Assembly (NCBI GenBank): GCA_018806915.1
Contig: JAGKQI010000045.1
Location: forward strand, 310,001-374,000
Direction of reading: 5' to 3'
DNA: 64,000 nt
Origin: Phytophthora colocasiae
Taxonomy: Eukaryota > Oomycota > Peronosporomycetes > Peronosporales > Peronosporaceae
Shown: positions 1-11,000 of the stretch, piece after piece
How the letters are laid out: each line of letters starts with the position of its first letter
Numbering within the stretch: position 1 is the first letter of the stretch
The notes under the pieces: generated by a model
The model's database searches: none
Seen by the model: only the letters and a program-made list of their open reading frames with translations
Told to the model about the DNA's origin: nothing
Program-made: the position numbers and the translations under genes

Positions 1-441
1 GTCGCAGCCGTCGATAGCGTGGAGACCGTTGTCTTCACTCGCACCTGTCCGTCGTTCGTCCGTCCAAGTACCAGCACTCGTCCACCGTTGTGTCCAAGTA
101 CCAGTCGTCCACCGTTCGTTCGTCCAAATGCCCGCACTCGTCCACCGTTGTGTCCTAGCGCTAGCCGTTCACCGTTCGTCCGTCTCGAGGTCGTCGTATG
201 GGCTCACTCCTGAGTCCTGGGGTTGCGGAACTGGGTTCGTGCTCGCTTGCCGTCCAGTTCGTAAGTGAGACTCCTGCTCGTCATTCCAGTCCAGGTCCAG
301 CTCGTCGTGGCGGTCCTGTAGCACCATGCGTCCAATCCTCAGCGATCGTCGCTGGCTACACGTGCTACCGCGTGGCGGTATCTTCACCACTTCAACCACC
401 GTCTGCTCGACGTCCGTGCCGGAATGTTGGAGCCCATTACA
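1..441 (-). repeat. Ty3/gypsy LTR, right part of a copy cut by the window edge
   Basis: These bases match 22463-22903 and the corresponding part of 30927-31652, the two LTRs of the complete gypsy element further right. The LTR ends in ATTACA at 441 and is followed by CATG (442-445), the same four bases that flank the complete element. A second copy of the element therefore extends left of the window, at the same relative position of the repeat unit. The segment contains internal short repeats built on GTCCACCGTT and CGTTCGTCC. ORFs across it are not genes. Confidence 0.9.
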
Positions 442-528
442 CATGGATAAAGTAAAGCGTAGTGTACATATTTTCTAGCAACAGAAGACTTTAAGAACAT
501 GTATGATACTTCAAAGTTCAAAGTGTAT

Positions 529-1706
529 TTAGTGGTTTGCTACGTCGAGAGCAACTCCGCCGCGAGTTCCTTTTCTTTTTTTCTTTTGCTTTCTTTTCTT
601 TTTTTTGGGTGAAAACATGAGCGCGAAATTCTTTTGGATGTTTTCGTCGCTGCAGTAGCCTTCCTCATCGAGAACTAAACGCGCCTGTTCCTTGGTGAGG
701 GTCTTGTGGATTCGTTCAGAATAATCGGGATATCCTTCGACCACATAGCTGTCAAATTCACTTGGGTTGCTTTTTTTGACGCGTTCGATGAGTTCCTTTG
801 TCGTAAAGAGTCTTTACTAAAGACCTTTCCGGTCTTACCGTCTTTGCGCCCAACTCTATCAAAGAGGAGGTTTCGGTACCACTCCATCGCCTTCCGGTAA
901 ACGAGATCGCGAGTCAGAGGCATCATGTCCTTAATGCTTCGGCCTTGTGTGTCGATCTTCTTCTGCAACTCCTCGATCTTCGAAGACAGTTTCCTGTCCG
1001 TCTTTGCTGCCTCTTCGGCGCTTTCAGATAGCTTCACATTCAGCCGGTCAATCTCGTCATTCTGGGCAGCAATTTTGACGCCTTGCTGGGTAAGTTTGAC
1101 GCCCTGCTGGGTAAGTTTGACGTTCTGGGCGGTAATTTGGTCAGTCAGCCCCTTGATCTCAAGCGAGTGATCTCGTCGCATACTCGCAAGCTCAAGTGAG
1201 TGATCGCGTTGCAAATTCGTCAGGGCCGTGATTTGAGCCATCATCTCTGCCATGGTAGGCTCCTTCGCCACCTCTGAGGAGGAAGACATGTTGCTGGTCA
1301 TCGGTACAGAAGGGTCTGGCGGAATCGGCTCTGTCGTCGATAGTCCCTCGACGGGTTGCAATGCTGTGATCGATACTTCCTCAATCACTTCAACAGGCGT
1401 GGTTGGTAACGCGTCAATCGGTTGCAATCGCTTGAGGATGGCAAACAGCGGTTGTGTGGGGCCAGCAAGCTGCTCCCACTTCTCCAATCGAGTGGAATCG
1501 GTCACTCGCGAGTCGAGGACCACGCTGGACCAATCGAGATTAGCTCCTGGAGTGCCGGTTTCGACTGAAAATTGATGTTCAAGCGTTTGTCGAAAGTTCC
1601 TTGACTCGAGTAGAGTCTTGATGTAAGGGTTGCCTTCGATGGGCACGAGTGTCGTGTGAAAGATGATAGCGACACGACAGAGTTTTCTTCGATTGGAGCG
1701 TGGCAT
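529..1706 (-). pseudogene. Coiled-coil family gene, copy 1, frameshifted near the C terminus
   Basis: Copy 1 has the full N-terminal domain (starting MPRSNRRKL), the proline/threonine-rich linker and the coiled coil, with heptad modules RDHSLELASMR and NVKLTQQGVKLTQQ. About 14 extra bases near 808-825, relative to copies 2 and 4, shift the frame after KTGKVF, so the main ORF ends at 675 with an unrelated tail. The ancestral C-terminal domain continues in another frame at 529-744 and ends with a lysine-rich stretch. It shares a 17-base deletion downstream (around 490-500) with copy 6 at 31740, marking these two as sister copies. Function is not recognised. Confidence 0.8.
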
Positions 1707-2135
1707 GCCTTCAGAATTTCTTGGGGAGTACTTTGTCAGGACGAGGAAAGTTGCGAAATGATCATCTGCGATGGTTGTTTTCCGGTGTAGCCTCTAAGCA
1801 TCAATGCGCCTCCTTTGCGTAGCCGATTGATGGCTCGGAGGAGAGACTTGTGACTTGTGAGTAGTCTCTGCATGGAAATTGTGTGTTGGTAAATGTTGAT
1901 ACATCTACATGTATATGAAATACCAAGACATTGGGTGAGTAATTCGAAACAATTGACAGCTTATGATGCGTTTATCCTTCGTAAGTAGCGAGAGAAGACC
2001 AAAAAATACAGTCTCAAAGGCCCAGAAGAGGTTCTTCTTCTTCAACTATGGTGCTTTCATGACGAAAGAGTATGCAAGGCCTTTTTTAACCAATCATAGT
2101 GGGCATCTTAGGCATTTTTTTGCCATTTTAGCAAT
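1707..2135. promoter_or_regulatory. Divergent promoter region of unit 1
   Basis: This is a copy of the intergenic region between the coiled-coil gene and true DMAP1. The minus-strand initiator-like GATCATTTCGCAACTTTCC is at about 1741-1762. On the plus strand a CCAAT box is followed by GGCATTTTTTTGCCATTTTAG just before the ATG at 2136. Equivalent regions are 4576-5004, 7361-7738, 17686-18114, 20545-20972, 32883-33309, 35689-36066, 46049-46477, 49028-49457 and 51984-52412. No other gene is seen in them. Confidence 0.6.
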
Positions 2136-3211
2136 ATGAGCGACGTAGCGCAGATCCTGGCCCAAGACTGGCGCTAATGGGGCGTCCGCGAGTGATCTGG
2201 ACCAGCTCAAGCCTTCTGGTACACCATTGGGACGTGGCAAACAGGCCAGCAGCTCCTCCAAGCAGAAGAAGCTCACAGGAATGCAACGCGAAGTGCTGGA
2301 ACTGTTAGAAAGCAACCATCGCGCCAGCCACGCGCTGTATCAAGGATTCGGCAAGACGAGTTTGAAACAGAAGTGGCAGGAACGCAAGAAGTCTCCAGCT
2401 GTCAAGTGGGTCCGTACCGGAAGGACTTCCAGGAGACTCAAGGTGGCCAGATTGGTATCACTTTGAGTGCAGAGTGGAAGGAGCCTGGACCTACCGACGA
2501 CCCGGAGCAGAAGAAGAAGAGCATTGCTGCTTTGGAACGTGCGATGGCGTGGAGTTTCGGGTGGTTTGCAGAGCCATTGTACAATGGTGACTGACTACCC
2601 GCAGGTCATGAAGGATCGCTGTGGTGACAGACTGCCGAAGTTCACGGAGGAGGAGAAGAAGTTGGTGAAGGGAAGGTCCGACTTCTTTGGCCTTAATAAC
2701 TACACCTCGTGCTACGTCAAACCATCACCTGAATTCGAGGCTGGAACACCTCCTCCGAACGACAACACTGGCGGGTTGGAGGCTGATGAAGGGGTCACTG
2801 CATACCAAGACCCGTCCTGGGTACAGACCGGAGCTCCTTGGAACTACGTCACGCCATGGGGACTGAAGAAGTTGTGTGTGTACATCCACGAGAAATACCA
2901 CCCGAAGAACGGCATCTACATCACTGAGAACGGCTCTGTGTGGCCGGATGTGACCAAGGAAGAGGCTCAGCAGGATACTCAACGCAAGAATGTTACCGCC
3001 AGTACATCGCCAACGTCCATGAGGCCATTACTGAAGGTGCAGACGTTCGTGGATACTTTGCTTGGAGCTTCTTTGACAACTACGAGTGGTCGATGGGCTA
3101 TGGCATTCGGTTCGGGATGGTCTGGGTGGACTACAAGACTCAAGAGCGCGTGCCGAGAAGTCGTCCTACTGGTACAAGCAGGCAACCGCCGACAACGGAT
3201 TCACTATCTAG
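2136..3211 (+). pseudogene. DMAP1 exon 1 / GH1 beta-glucosidase chimera, unit 1
   Basis: The first part copies DMAP1 exon 1 from its ATG. An 11-base deletion after CAGATCCTGG (about 2158) destroys the reading frame at once. After CTGTCAAGTGG (about 2407) the sequence switches to the 3' half of a glycoside hydrolase family 1 gene, out of frame with DMAP1. GH1 motifs are readable in pieces: [18 protein letters not shown], the nucleophile motif YITENG, and [11 protein letters not shown], ending with a TAG at 3209-3211. The half carrying the acid/base NEP motif is absent, and an extra GACT at about 2590 adds a frameshift. No enzyme can be made. Confidence 0.85.
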
Positions 3212-3420
3212 AAAGATGCAGTGACTTTTGTATGCTGCGGTCGGCAAGCTACACTACAAGTATGAATACATACGTGTGTTCCAACAATGATGGGCGTGCA
3301 TTTGCTCTCCATTAATCTGAGCACTCACATGGATAAAGTAAAGCGTAGTGTACATATTTTCTAGCAACAGAAGACTTTAGGATTCAGAAGACTTTAAGAA
3401 CATGTATGATACTTCAAAGT

Positions 3421-4575
3421 TCAAAGTGTATTTAGTGGTTTGCTACGTCGAGAGCAACTCCGCCGCGAGTTCCTTTTCTTTTTTTCTTTTGCTTTCTTTT
3501 GTTTTTTTTTGGGTGAAAACATGAGCGCGATAATCTTTTGGATGTTTTCGTCGCTGCAGTAGCCTTCCTCATCGAGAACTAAACGCGCCTGTTCCTTGGT
3601 GAGGGTCTTGTGGATTCGTTCAGAATAATCGGGATATCCTTCGACCACATAGCTGTCAAATTCACTTGGGTTGCTTTCTTTGACGCGTTCGATGAGTTCC
3701 TTTGTCGTAAAGAACTTACCGGTCTTACTATCTTTGCGCCCAACTCTATCAAAGAGGAGGTTTCGGTACCACTCCATCGCCTTCCGGTAAACGAGATCGC
3801 GAGTCAGAGGCATCATGTCCTTAATGCTTCGGCCTTGTGTGTTGATCTTCTTCTGCAACTCCTCGATCTTCGAAGACAGTTTCCTGTCCGTCTTTGCTGC
3901 CTCTTCGGCGCTTTCAGATAGCTTCACATTCAGCCGGTCAATCTCGTCATTCTGGGCAGCAATTTTGACGCCTTGCTGGGTAAGTTTGACGCCCTGCTGG
4001 GTAAGTTTGACGTTCTGGGCGATAATTTGGTCAGTCAGCCCCTTGATCTCAAGCGAGTGATCTCGTCGCATACTCGTCATACTGGTGCCCAGGGCCGTGA
4101 TTTGAGCCATCATCTCTGCCATGGTAGGCTCCTTCGCCACCTCTGAGGAGGAAGACATGTTGCTGGTCATCGGTACAGAAGGGTCTGGCGGAATCGGCTC
4201 TGTCGTCGATAGTCCCTCGACGGGTTGCAATGCTGTGATCGATACTTCCTCAATCACTTCAACAGGCGTGGTTGGTAACGCGTCAATCGGTTGCAATCGC
4301 TTGAGGATGGCAAACAGCGGTTGTGTGGGGCCAGCAAGCTGCTCCCACTTCTCCAATCGAGTGGAATCGGTCACTCGCGAGTCGAGGACCACGCTGGACC
4401 AATCGAGATTAGCTCCTGGAAGGCCGGTTTCGACTGAAAATTGATGTTCAAGCGTTTGTCGAAAGTTCCTTGACTCGAGTAGAGTCTTGATGTAAGGGTT
4501 ACCGTCGATGGGCACGAATGTCGTGTGAAAGATGATAGCGACACGAGCGAGTTTTCTTCGATTGGAGCGTGGCAT
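3421..4575 (-). CDS. Coiled-coil protein with basic tail, copy 2 (intact, 384 aa)
   Basis: I do not recognise the family. Visible regions are: residues 1-95, a compact N-terminal domain (start MPRSNRRKL, then hydrophobic VAIIFHTTFVP); 96-150, a Pro/Thr/Ser-rich linker; 152-255, a predicted coiled coil with repeated blocks RDHSLEIKGLTDQI and VKLTQQG; 256-353, a conserved C-terminal domain with aromatic and basic residues (KAMEWYRNLLFDRVGR); 356-380, a Lys/Arg-rich tail that could be a nuclear localisation signal. There is no signal peptide, RxLR or LFLAK motif, so it is not an obvious secreted effector. The first Met is shared by most copies. It is divergent from the chimera at 5005 and convergent with the one ending at 3211. 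The tail frame depends on a run of nine A (coding strand) near 3502-3510. Confidence 0.75.
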   Translation of the reverse strand: MPRSNRRKLARVAIIFHTTFVPIDGNPYIKTLLESRNFRQTLEHQFSVETGLPGANLDWSSVVLDSRVTDSTRLEKWEQLAGPTQPLFAILKRLQPIDALPTTPVEVIEEVSITALQPVEGLSTTEPIPPDPSVPMTSNMSSSSEVAKEPTMAEMMAQITALGTSMTSMRRDHSLEIKGLTDQIIAQNVKLTQQGVKLTQQGVKIAAQNDEIDRLNVKLSESAEEAAKTDRKLSSKIEELQKKINTQGRSIKDMMPLTRDLVYRKAMEWYRNLLFDRVGRKDSKTGKFFTTKELIERVKESNPSEFDSYVVEGYPDYSERIHKTLTKEQARLVLDEEGYCSDENIQKIIALMFSPKKKQKKAKEKKKRNSRRSCSRRSKPLNTL

Positions 4576-5004
4576 GCCTTCAGAATTTCTTGGGGAGTAC
4601 TTGGTCAGGACGAGGAAAGTTGCGAAATGATCATCTGCGATGGTTGTTTTCCGGTGTAGCCTCTAAGCATCAATGCGCCTCCTTTGCGTAGCCGATTGAT
4701 GGCTCGGAGGAGAGACTTGTGACTTGTGAGTAGTCTCTGCATGGAAATTGTGTGTTGGTAAATGTTGATACATCTACATGTATATGAAATACCAAGACAT
4801 TGGGTGAGTAATTCGAAACAATTGACAGCTTATGATGCGTTTATCCTTCGTAAGTAGCGAGAGAAGACCAAAAAATACAGTCTCAAAGGCCCAGAAGAGG
4901 TTCTTCTTCTTCAACTATGGTGCTTTCATGACGAAAGAGTATGCAAGGCCTTTTTTAACCAATCATAGTGGGCATCTTAGGCATTTTTTTGCCATTTTAG
5001 CAAT

Positions 5005-6089
5005 ATGAGCGACGTAGCGCAGATCCTGGGGCTTGCGGGGCCCAAGACTGGCGCTAATGGGGCGTCCGCGAGTGATCTGGACCAGCTCAAGCCTTCTGGT
5101 ACACCATTGGGACGTGGCAAACAGGCCAGCAGCTCCTCCAAGCAGAAGAAGCTCACAGGAATGCAACGCGAAGTGCTGGAACTGTTAGAAAGCAACCATC
5201 GCGCCAGCCACGCGCTGTATCAAGGATTCGGCAAGACGAGTTTGAAACAGAAGTGGCAGGAACGCAAGAAGTCTCCAGCTGTCAAGTGGGTCCGTACCGG
5301 AAGGACTTCCAGGAGACTCAAGGTGGCCAGATTGGTATCACTTTGAGTGCAGAGTGGAAGGAGCCTGGACCTACCGACGACCCGGAGCAGAAGAAGAAGA
5401 GCATTGCTGCTTTGGAACGTGCGATGGCGTGGAGTTTCGGGTGGTTTGCAGAGCCATTGTACAATGGTGACTGACTACCCGCAGGTCATGAAGGATCGCT
5501 GTGGTGACAGACTGCCGAAGTTCACGGAGGAGGAGAAGAAGTTGGTGAAGGGAAGGTCCGACTTCTTTGGCCTTAATAACTACACCTCGTGCTACGTCAA
5601 ACCATCACCTGAATTCGAGGCTGGAACACCTCCTCCGAACGACAACACTGGCGGGTTGGAGGCTGATGAAGGGGTCACTGCATACCAAGACCCGTCCTGG
5701 GTACAGACCGGAGCTCCTTGGAACTACGTCACGCCATGGGGACTGAAGAAGCTGTGTGTACATCCACGAGAAATACCACCCGAAGAACGGCATCTACATC
5801 ACTGAGAACGGCTCTGCGTGGCCGGATGTGACCAAGGAAGAGGCTCAGCAGGATACTCAACGCAAGAATGTTACCGCCAGTACATCGCCAACGTCCATGA
5901 GGCCATTACTGAAGGTGCAGACGTTCGTGGATACTTTGCTTGGAGCTTCTTTGACAACTACGAGTGGTCGATGGGCTATGGCATTCGGTTCGGGATGGTC
6001 TGGGTGGACTACAAGACTCAAGAGCGCGTGCCGAGAAGTCGTCCTACTGGTACAAGCAGGCAACCGCCGACAACGGATTCACTATCTAG
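5005..6089 (+). pseudogene. DMAP1 exon 1 / GH1 chimera, unit 2
   Basis: The DMAP1 part is in frame for about 92 residues (start MSDVAQILGLAGPK). It then runs through the junction at about 5288 into out-of-frame GH1 sequence and stops at 5344-5346, leaving a 113-residue product that lacks the SANT domain. The GH1 part carries the GACT insertion (about 5468) and lacks two bases near 5754-5760 relative to unit 1, so it is broken further. It keeps YITENG but not the NEP half. It could still be transcribed from the duplicated DMAP1 promoter, which would make the 113-residue fragment the only plausible product. Confidence 0.85.
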
Positions 6090-6298
6090 AAAGATGCAGT
6101 GACTTTTGTATGCTGCGGTCGGCAAGCTACACTACAAGTATGAATACATACGTGTGTTCCAACAATGATGGGCGTGCATTTGCTCTCCATTAATCTGAGC
6201 ACTCACATGGATAAAGTAAAGCGTAGTGTACATATTTTCTAGCAACAGAAGACTTTAGGATTCAGAAGACTTTAAGAACATGTATGATACTTCAAAGT

Positions 6299-7360
6299 TC
6301 AAAGTGTATTTAGTGGTTTGCTACGTCGAGAGCAACTCCGCCGCGAGTTCCTTTTCTTTTTTTCTTTTGCTTTCTTTTGTTTTTTTTTGGGTGAAAACAT
6401 GAGCGCGATAATCTTTTGGATGTTTTCGTCGCTGCAGTAGCCTTCCTCATCGAGAACTAAACGCGCCTGTTCCTTGGTGAGGGTCTTGTGGATTCGTTCA
6501 GAATAATCGGGATATCCTTCGACCACATAGCTGTCAAATTCACTTGGGTTGCTTTTTTTTGACGCGTTCGATGAGTTCCTTTGTCGTAAAGAGTCTTTAC
6601 TAAAGACCTTTCCGGTCTTACCGTCTTTGCGCCCAACTCTATCAAAGAGGAGGTTTCGGTACCACTCCATCGCCTTCCGGTAAACGAGATCGCGAGTCAG
6701 AGGCATCATGTCCTTAATGCTTCGGCCTTGTGTGTCGATCTTCTTCTGCAACTCCTCGATCTTCGAAGACAGTTTCCTGTCCGTCTTTGCTGCTTCTTCG
6801 GTGCTTTCAGATAGCTTCACATTCAGCCTGTCAATCTCGTCATTCTGGACGGAGATGGTGTGGCGCAGGGCAGCAATTTTGACGTCCTGCTGGGTAAGTT
6901 TGACGTCCTGCAGGGTAAGTTTGACGTTCTGGGCGGTAATTTGGTCAGTCAAACCCTTGATCTCAAGTGAGTGATCTCGTCGCATACTCGCAAGCTCAAG
7001 CGAGTGATCTCGTCGCATACTCGCAAGCTCAAGCGAGTGATCGCGTTGCAAATTCGTCAGGGCCGTGATTTGAGCCATCATCTCTGCCATGGTAGGCTCC
7101 TTCGCCACCTCTGAGGAGGAAGACATGTTGCTGGTCATCGGTACAGAAGGGTCTGGCGGAATCGGCTCTGTCGTCGATACCTCCTCAACGGGTTGCAATG
7201 ATGTGATCGATACTTCCTCAATCACTTCAACAGGCGTGGTTGGTAACGCGTCAATCGGTTGCAATCGCTCTTTGGTGGCCAGGAGTGTCGAGGGAAAAAT
7301 GGAAACTGGGGCTTGCTCGAGGGCGACACGAGAGAGTTTTCTTGGATTGGAGTGTGGCAT
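6299..7360 (-). CDS. Coiled-coil protein, copy 3, short N-terminal variant (353 aa)
   Basis: Copy 3 has a different N terminus (MPHSNPRKLSRVALEQAPV) that replaces most of the first 90 residues with about 30, joining the family at RLQPIDALPTTP. The coil has an extra RRDHSLELASM block and the QDVKIAALRHTISVQ module also seen in copies 9-11. It carries the same 14-base insertion as copy 1, but one additional T in the run at about 6552-6560 restores the frame, so about 18 residues (FSKDSLRQRNSSNASKKS) replace the usual segment and the C-terminal domain is kept. The tail is the A9 form (ends SKPLNTL). The copia element lies 378 bases upstream, on the start codon of its divergent partner. Confidence 0.7.
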   Translation of the reverse strand: MPHSNPRKLSRVALEQAPVSIFPSTLLATKERLQPIDALPTTPVEVIEEVSITSLQPVEEVSTTEPIPPDPSVPMTSNMSSSSEVAKEPTMAEMMAQITALTNLQRDHSLELASMRRDHSLELASMRRDHSLEIKGLTDQITAQNVKLTLQDVKLTQQDVKIAALRHTISVQNDEIDRLNVKLSESTEEAAKTDRKLSSKIEELQKKIDTQGRSIKDMMPLTRDLVYRKAMEWYRNLLFDRVGRKDGKTGKVFSKDSLRQRNSSNASKKSNPSEFDSYVVEGYPDYSERIHKTLTKEQARLVLDEEGYCSDENIQKIIALMFSPKKKQKKAKEKKKRNSRRSCSRRSKPLNTL

Positions 7361-7738
7361 TCCTTCAGAATTTCTTGTGGGGTACTTTGTCAGGACGAGG
7401 AAAGTTGCGAAATGATCATCTGCGATGGTTGTTTTCCGGTGTAGCCTCTAAGCATCAATGGGCCTCCTTTGCGTAGAGCCGATTGATGGCTCGGAGGAGA
7501 GACTTGTGACTTGTGAGTAGTCTCTGCATGGAAATTATGTGCTGGTAAATGTTGATACATCTACATGTACATGAAATACCAAGACATTGAGTGAATCATT
7601 CGAAACAATTGACACAAAGGCCCAGAAGAGGTTCTTCTTCTTCAACTATGGTGCTTTCATGACGAAAGAGTATGCAAGGCCTTTTTTAACCAATCATAGT
7701 GGGCATCTTGGGCATTTTTTTGCCATTTTAGCAATATG

Positions 7739-8011
7739 TAGCCGAGTGCACGGCGGAGGATACCAAGAAGCTCCTTCTGTAACTCAAAGCAAGAACGAAG
7801 ACACTTGTTCTCCACGTTGCAGGTTTGGGATTGAGGTGGGAAAACCTCGAACGGTGACAAACCCCCTCTCAGTTATACTATCCTATACTAACTGCAGTAT
7901 GTGCTGCACACTCTCAGTCTGGGACTGAGGCTGTTGCACTTCAACAGACAGTTGCTAATCTACAACTGCAGTATATGACGGAGCACGACAGACCACTTCA
8001 GGAATCGAACA
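7739..8011 (-). repeat. Copia LTR (3' LTR in element orientation)
   Basis: This LTR matches 14919-15193 apart from a few short indels (for example near 7760 and 7998). In element orientation it starts TGTTCGATTC and ends CTCGGCTA. Confidence 0.9.
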
Positions 8012-8022
8012 CTCCCACTTCG
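8012..8022 (-). other. Polypurine tract of copia copy A
   Basis: In element orientation CGAAGTGGGAG directly precedes the 3' LTR, the expected position of the plus-strand primer. The same tract is at 36335-36345 in copy B. Confidence 0.7.
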
Positions 8023-8054
8023 GGATCCGTCGGCTGACTCCTGCTGACTCGACC

Positions 8055-11000
8055 TTAAGCGTCCTTGGTACTGCACTCAATTTTCGGCATTGGCACTACA
8101 TTTAAGCGCTCACGCAATTTCGTGAACTGCGTCGATCCAAGAGGCTTAGTAAAATATCCGCCAGCATATCCTTAGTCGGACAGTAAACAATATCGAAATC
8201 TCCACGTTCGTAAAGATCCTTAATCCGGTGAAACTTAAGATCCACACCTTTGACCTTATAGTTCCCCTTCGTAGACTCAATCACCTTTATTGCGGACTGG
8301 TTGTCTTGGTACAGCACAGTCTGGTGACGACGTCGAAGCTTCAGCTCTTCACACAAGTTATGTGTCCAGACGATCATCACCGAGCACTCAGCAGCGGCAA
8401 CAAATTCCGAACTACATGTGTCGTCATAGGTGATCGACTGTTTGTGGCTCTTGTAGGCGTACGTACATCCATTCATCTGTAGTACATATCCAGTAATTGA
8501 CTGACGATCATCCTTCTCTCCACCAAGATCAGCATCAGCATAGGCAGTGAAATGCAGATCCGGGCTAGAAGGTTTCTCCCACAACAAACCATAGTCACGA
8601 GTACCTTGCAGATAACGCAGCACCCTCTTCGCCATCACGTAATGCTCACGGGTGTACTTGCTCATATATTTGCTCAGCATACGAACAGCATTTGCTATCT
8701 CGGGCCTTGTGCCTTGCACTAAATATTGCAAACATCCTACAAGCTCCCGATACGGAACGTTCGGATCATTCACTCCAGCTTGGCCTTCTTCCACCGGTTC
8801 AGGCTGGTTTCAAGTGTCTGAGGAGTCGAAACAGGTCTGCAGTTCTCCATACCAAACCGCTTCAAAACTTCGTCAATGTATCCCCGTTGAGACATCCACA
8901 GCACTTGTCCTGGCACGTAATCGATTTCCATGTGCAACAGGTTCTTAACAGGTCCTAGGTCCTTCAAGTTAAACTTAGCTCGAAGTTCACTTATCACTAG
9001 CTCAATATTTTCATCCGTTCCTGCGATAACCAAATCATCCACGTACACCGTGACGAATATTGGACTACCTCCCACTGAACGAGTGTAAACACCACCATCC
9101 ATCTTACATCGCTTAAAGCCACACGCTCTTAGATGCTTGTCTAGTGTCTGGTACCAAATCATCGGTGCTTGCTTTAATCCATAGAGACTCCTTAGCAGCT
9201 TGCATACTCTGCCAGAACCATCATCAAAATACTCTGGAACCTCCATATAGATCTCAGCATCATCAATTGGTCCATTTAGAAATGCCGTGACAAAGTCCAC
9301 GTGCTTGCAGGAAAGGTTCAAATGCAAAGCCAGCAGCAACACGAACTTCACTGCTTCCTGCGCCACTACCGGAGAGTATGTTTCCCAGTAATCTACTCCG
9401 TAGCGTTGCTGACACCCTTTGATGGTGATCCGTGCTCGATGTCTGACAACATTTCCATGAGCATCTCGCTTCCGAACGAAAACCCACTTGCTTGTCAACA
9501 CCTTCTTATTCTTCGGTCTATCCACTAGTTCCCATGTACAGTTGCGCATAAGGTCACTGTATTCCTTCTCCAACGCTTCCTTCCACTTATCAGCATCGGG
9601 TGCATTGAGTGTTTCTTCCACAGTCTGCGGTTCCATTACTGCGTTCACCGATTCAATGACGAGACTGGCTGGAAGTTCCACCTCAAAGTCCTTGTACCGC
9701 GGGTTCGGCCATCGAACACGTCTCGACCGTCTAAATGATTCGGTTGTGTCCTTCATTTCCTCTTCATCTGCATCGCTCCCACTGTCGCTCAGTCTCCTCG
9801 ACTTCGCTCATCAAGATAGCGGGTTCAGATGAGGTCATTCCATCCTCGAGAGCATCAAAATTATCTGCACCATCATCAGCAACAATCGCATCGTCACTAT
9901 GATCCTCGCCTTCTACTACTGCCACTTCCCCCACCGAAGGTGAGATTTCCTGTGACATCGGATGCCGCAAGCCATCATCTGAATTGCTGTTAGACAATTC
10001 CACTAGGCCTCGCTTGCCTCCACGAAAGTCAACTTCAGCCTCCGAACCCAGCAGAATGTTAGTTCCACATAGCTCAGGCTGAATTCCTGCCGCAACAGGA
10101 AAAGAATCCTCAGTCTCACTCAACGGTCCTCCACAAGATCCACTTGCACCAACCGGAGGAGATACTTCAGTGTCATAGCAGCTACGCGAGTCACCGTCGC
10201 AACGGCGGCGTTTTCGATTCTCATCAAGAGTTTCTGTCACAGACGCCAACACAGGCAATCTGACATACGGCACGATTCTGGGTAAAGTGTTGTGACCTCT
10301 ACCATACCGATTGCTAAGTAATCGCTCCACATAAGCTCGATCCACCGTCCATCCTTCCTGAAACTCGACAGATCTCACTTCCTGCACATTCCCAGTAAGC
10401 AAGTTCAGCACTCGATAGCTTTCTGAATGTTTAGCATATCCCAGAAACAACCCAGGTTTGCCAGTGTCCTCCAACTTCGAAGTCCTAAGTACCTTCGGCG
10501 TGAACACGAATACGAAACATCCCCACGTCTTCAAATTCGATACGTCAGGCCGCTCTCCAAAGCGTCTAAAGTATGGCGTGTCACCCTTCAGAGCTGATGT
10601 TGCGCTCACATTTCCCACTTCAACTGCGAATTCAAAGGCCTCACCCCACAAGCTAATGGGCATGTCAGCCGTCTTCAATAGACAGCGCGCACGAGCCATT
10701 ACAATCCCATTCATTTTCTCCACAAGGCCATTCTCTTCTGGACTGTATCCGTTAGTCCATGTGTACTCAATTCCACTAGCTCGGAGAAAAGAACGCATCT
10801 TTTTATTCAGCAGTTCCCGTCCTTGATCGGAGTTAAAAACTTCGACCTTGAATCCTTGCGCTAGAAGCCATTTAATGTGATCCATCACTACATCCGTGGC
10901 TTCGTGCTTCTCCTTCAACTGAAAACCCCACAGATAGCGACTAGCTTCATCCTGCACAAGTTGGAAATGCTTGTAACCATCGTATGTAGTAATATCCACA

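Noticed and set aside
49..190. Regular spaced repeats in the LTR as a CRISPR array
   Set aside because: The repeats are irregular and contiguous, without unique spacers, and the genome is eukaryotic.
29..455. Ser/Arg/Val-rich ORFs in the gypsy LTR
   Set aside because: They are short frames through LTR repeats, recur only with the LTR and have no domain.
1252..1575. Plus-strand ORF MVGSFATSEEEDMLL repeated in every unit
   Set aside because: It lies entirely antisense to the coiled-coil gene linker and coil and follows its codon pattern.
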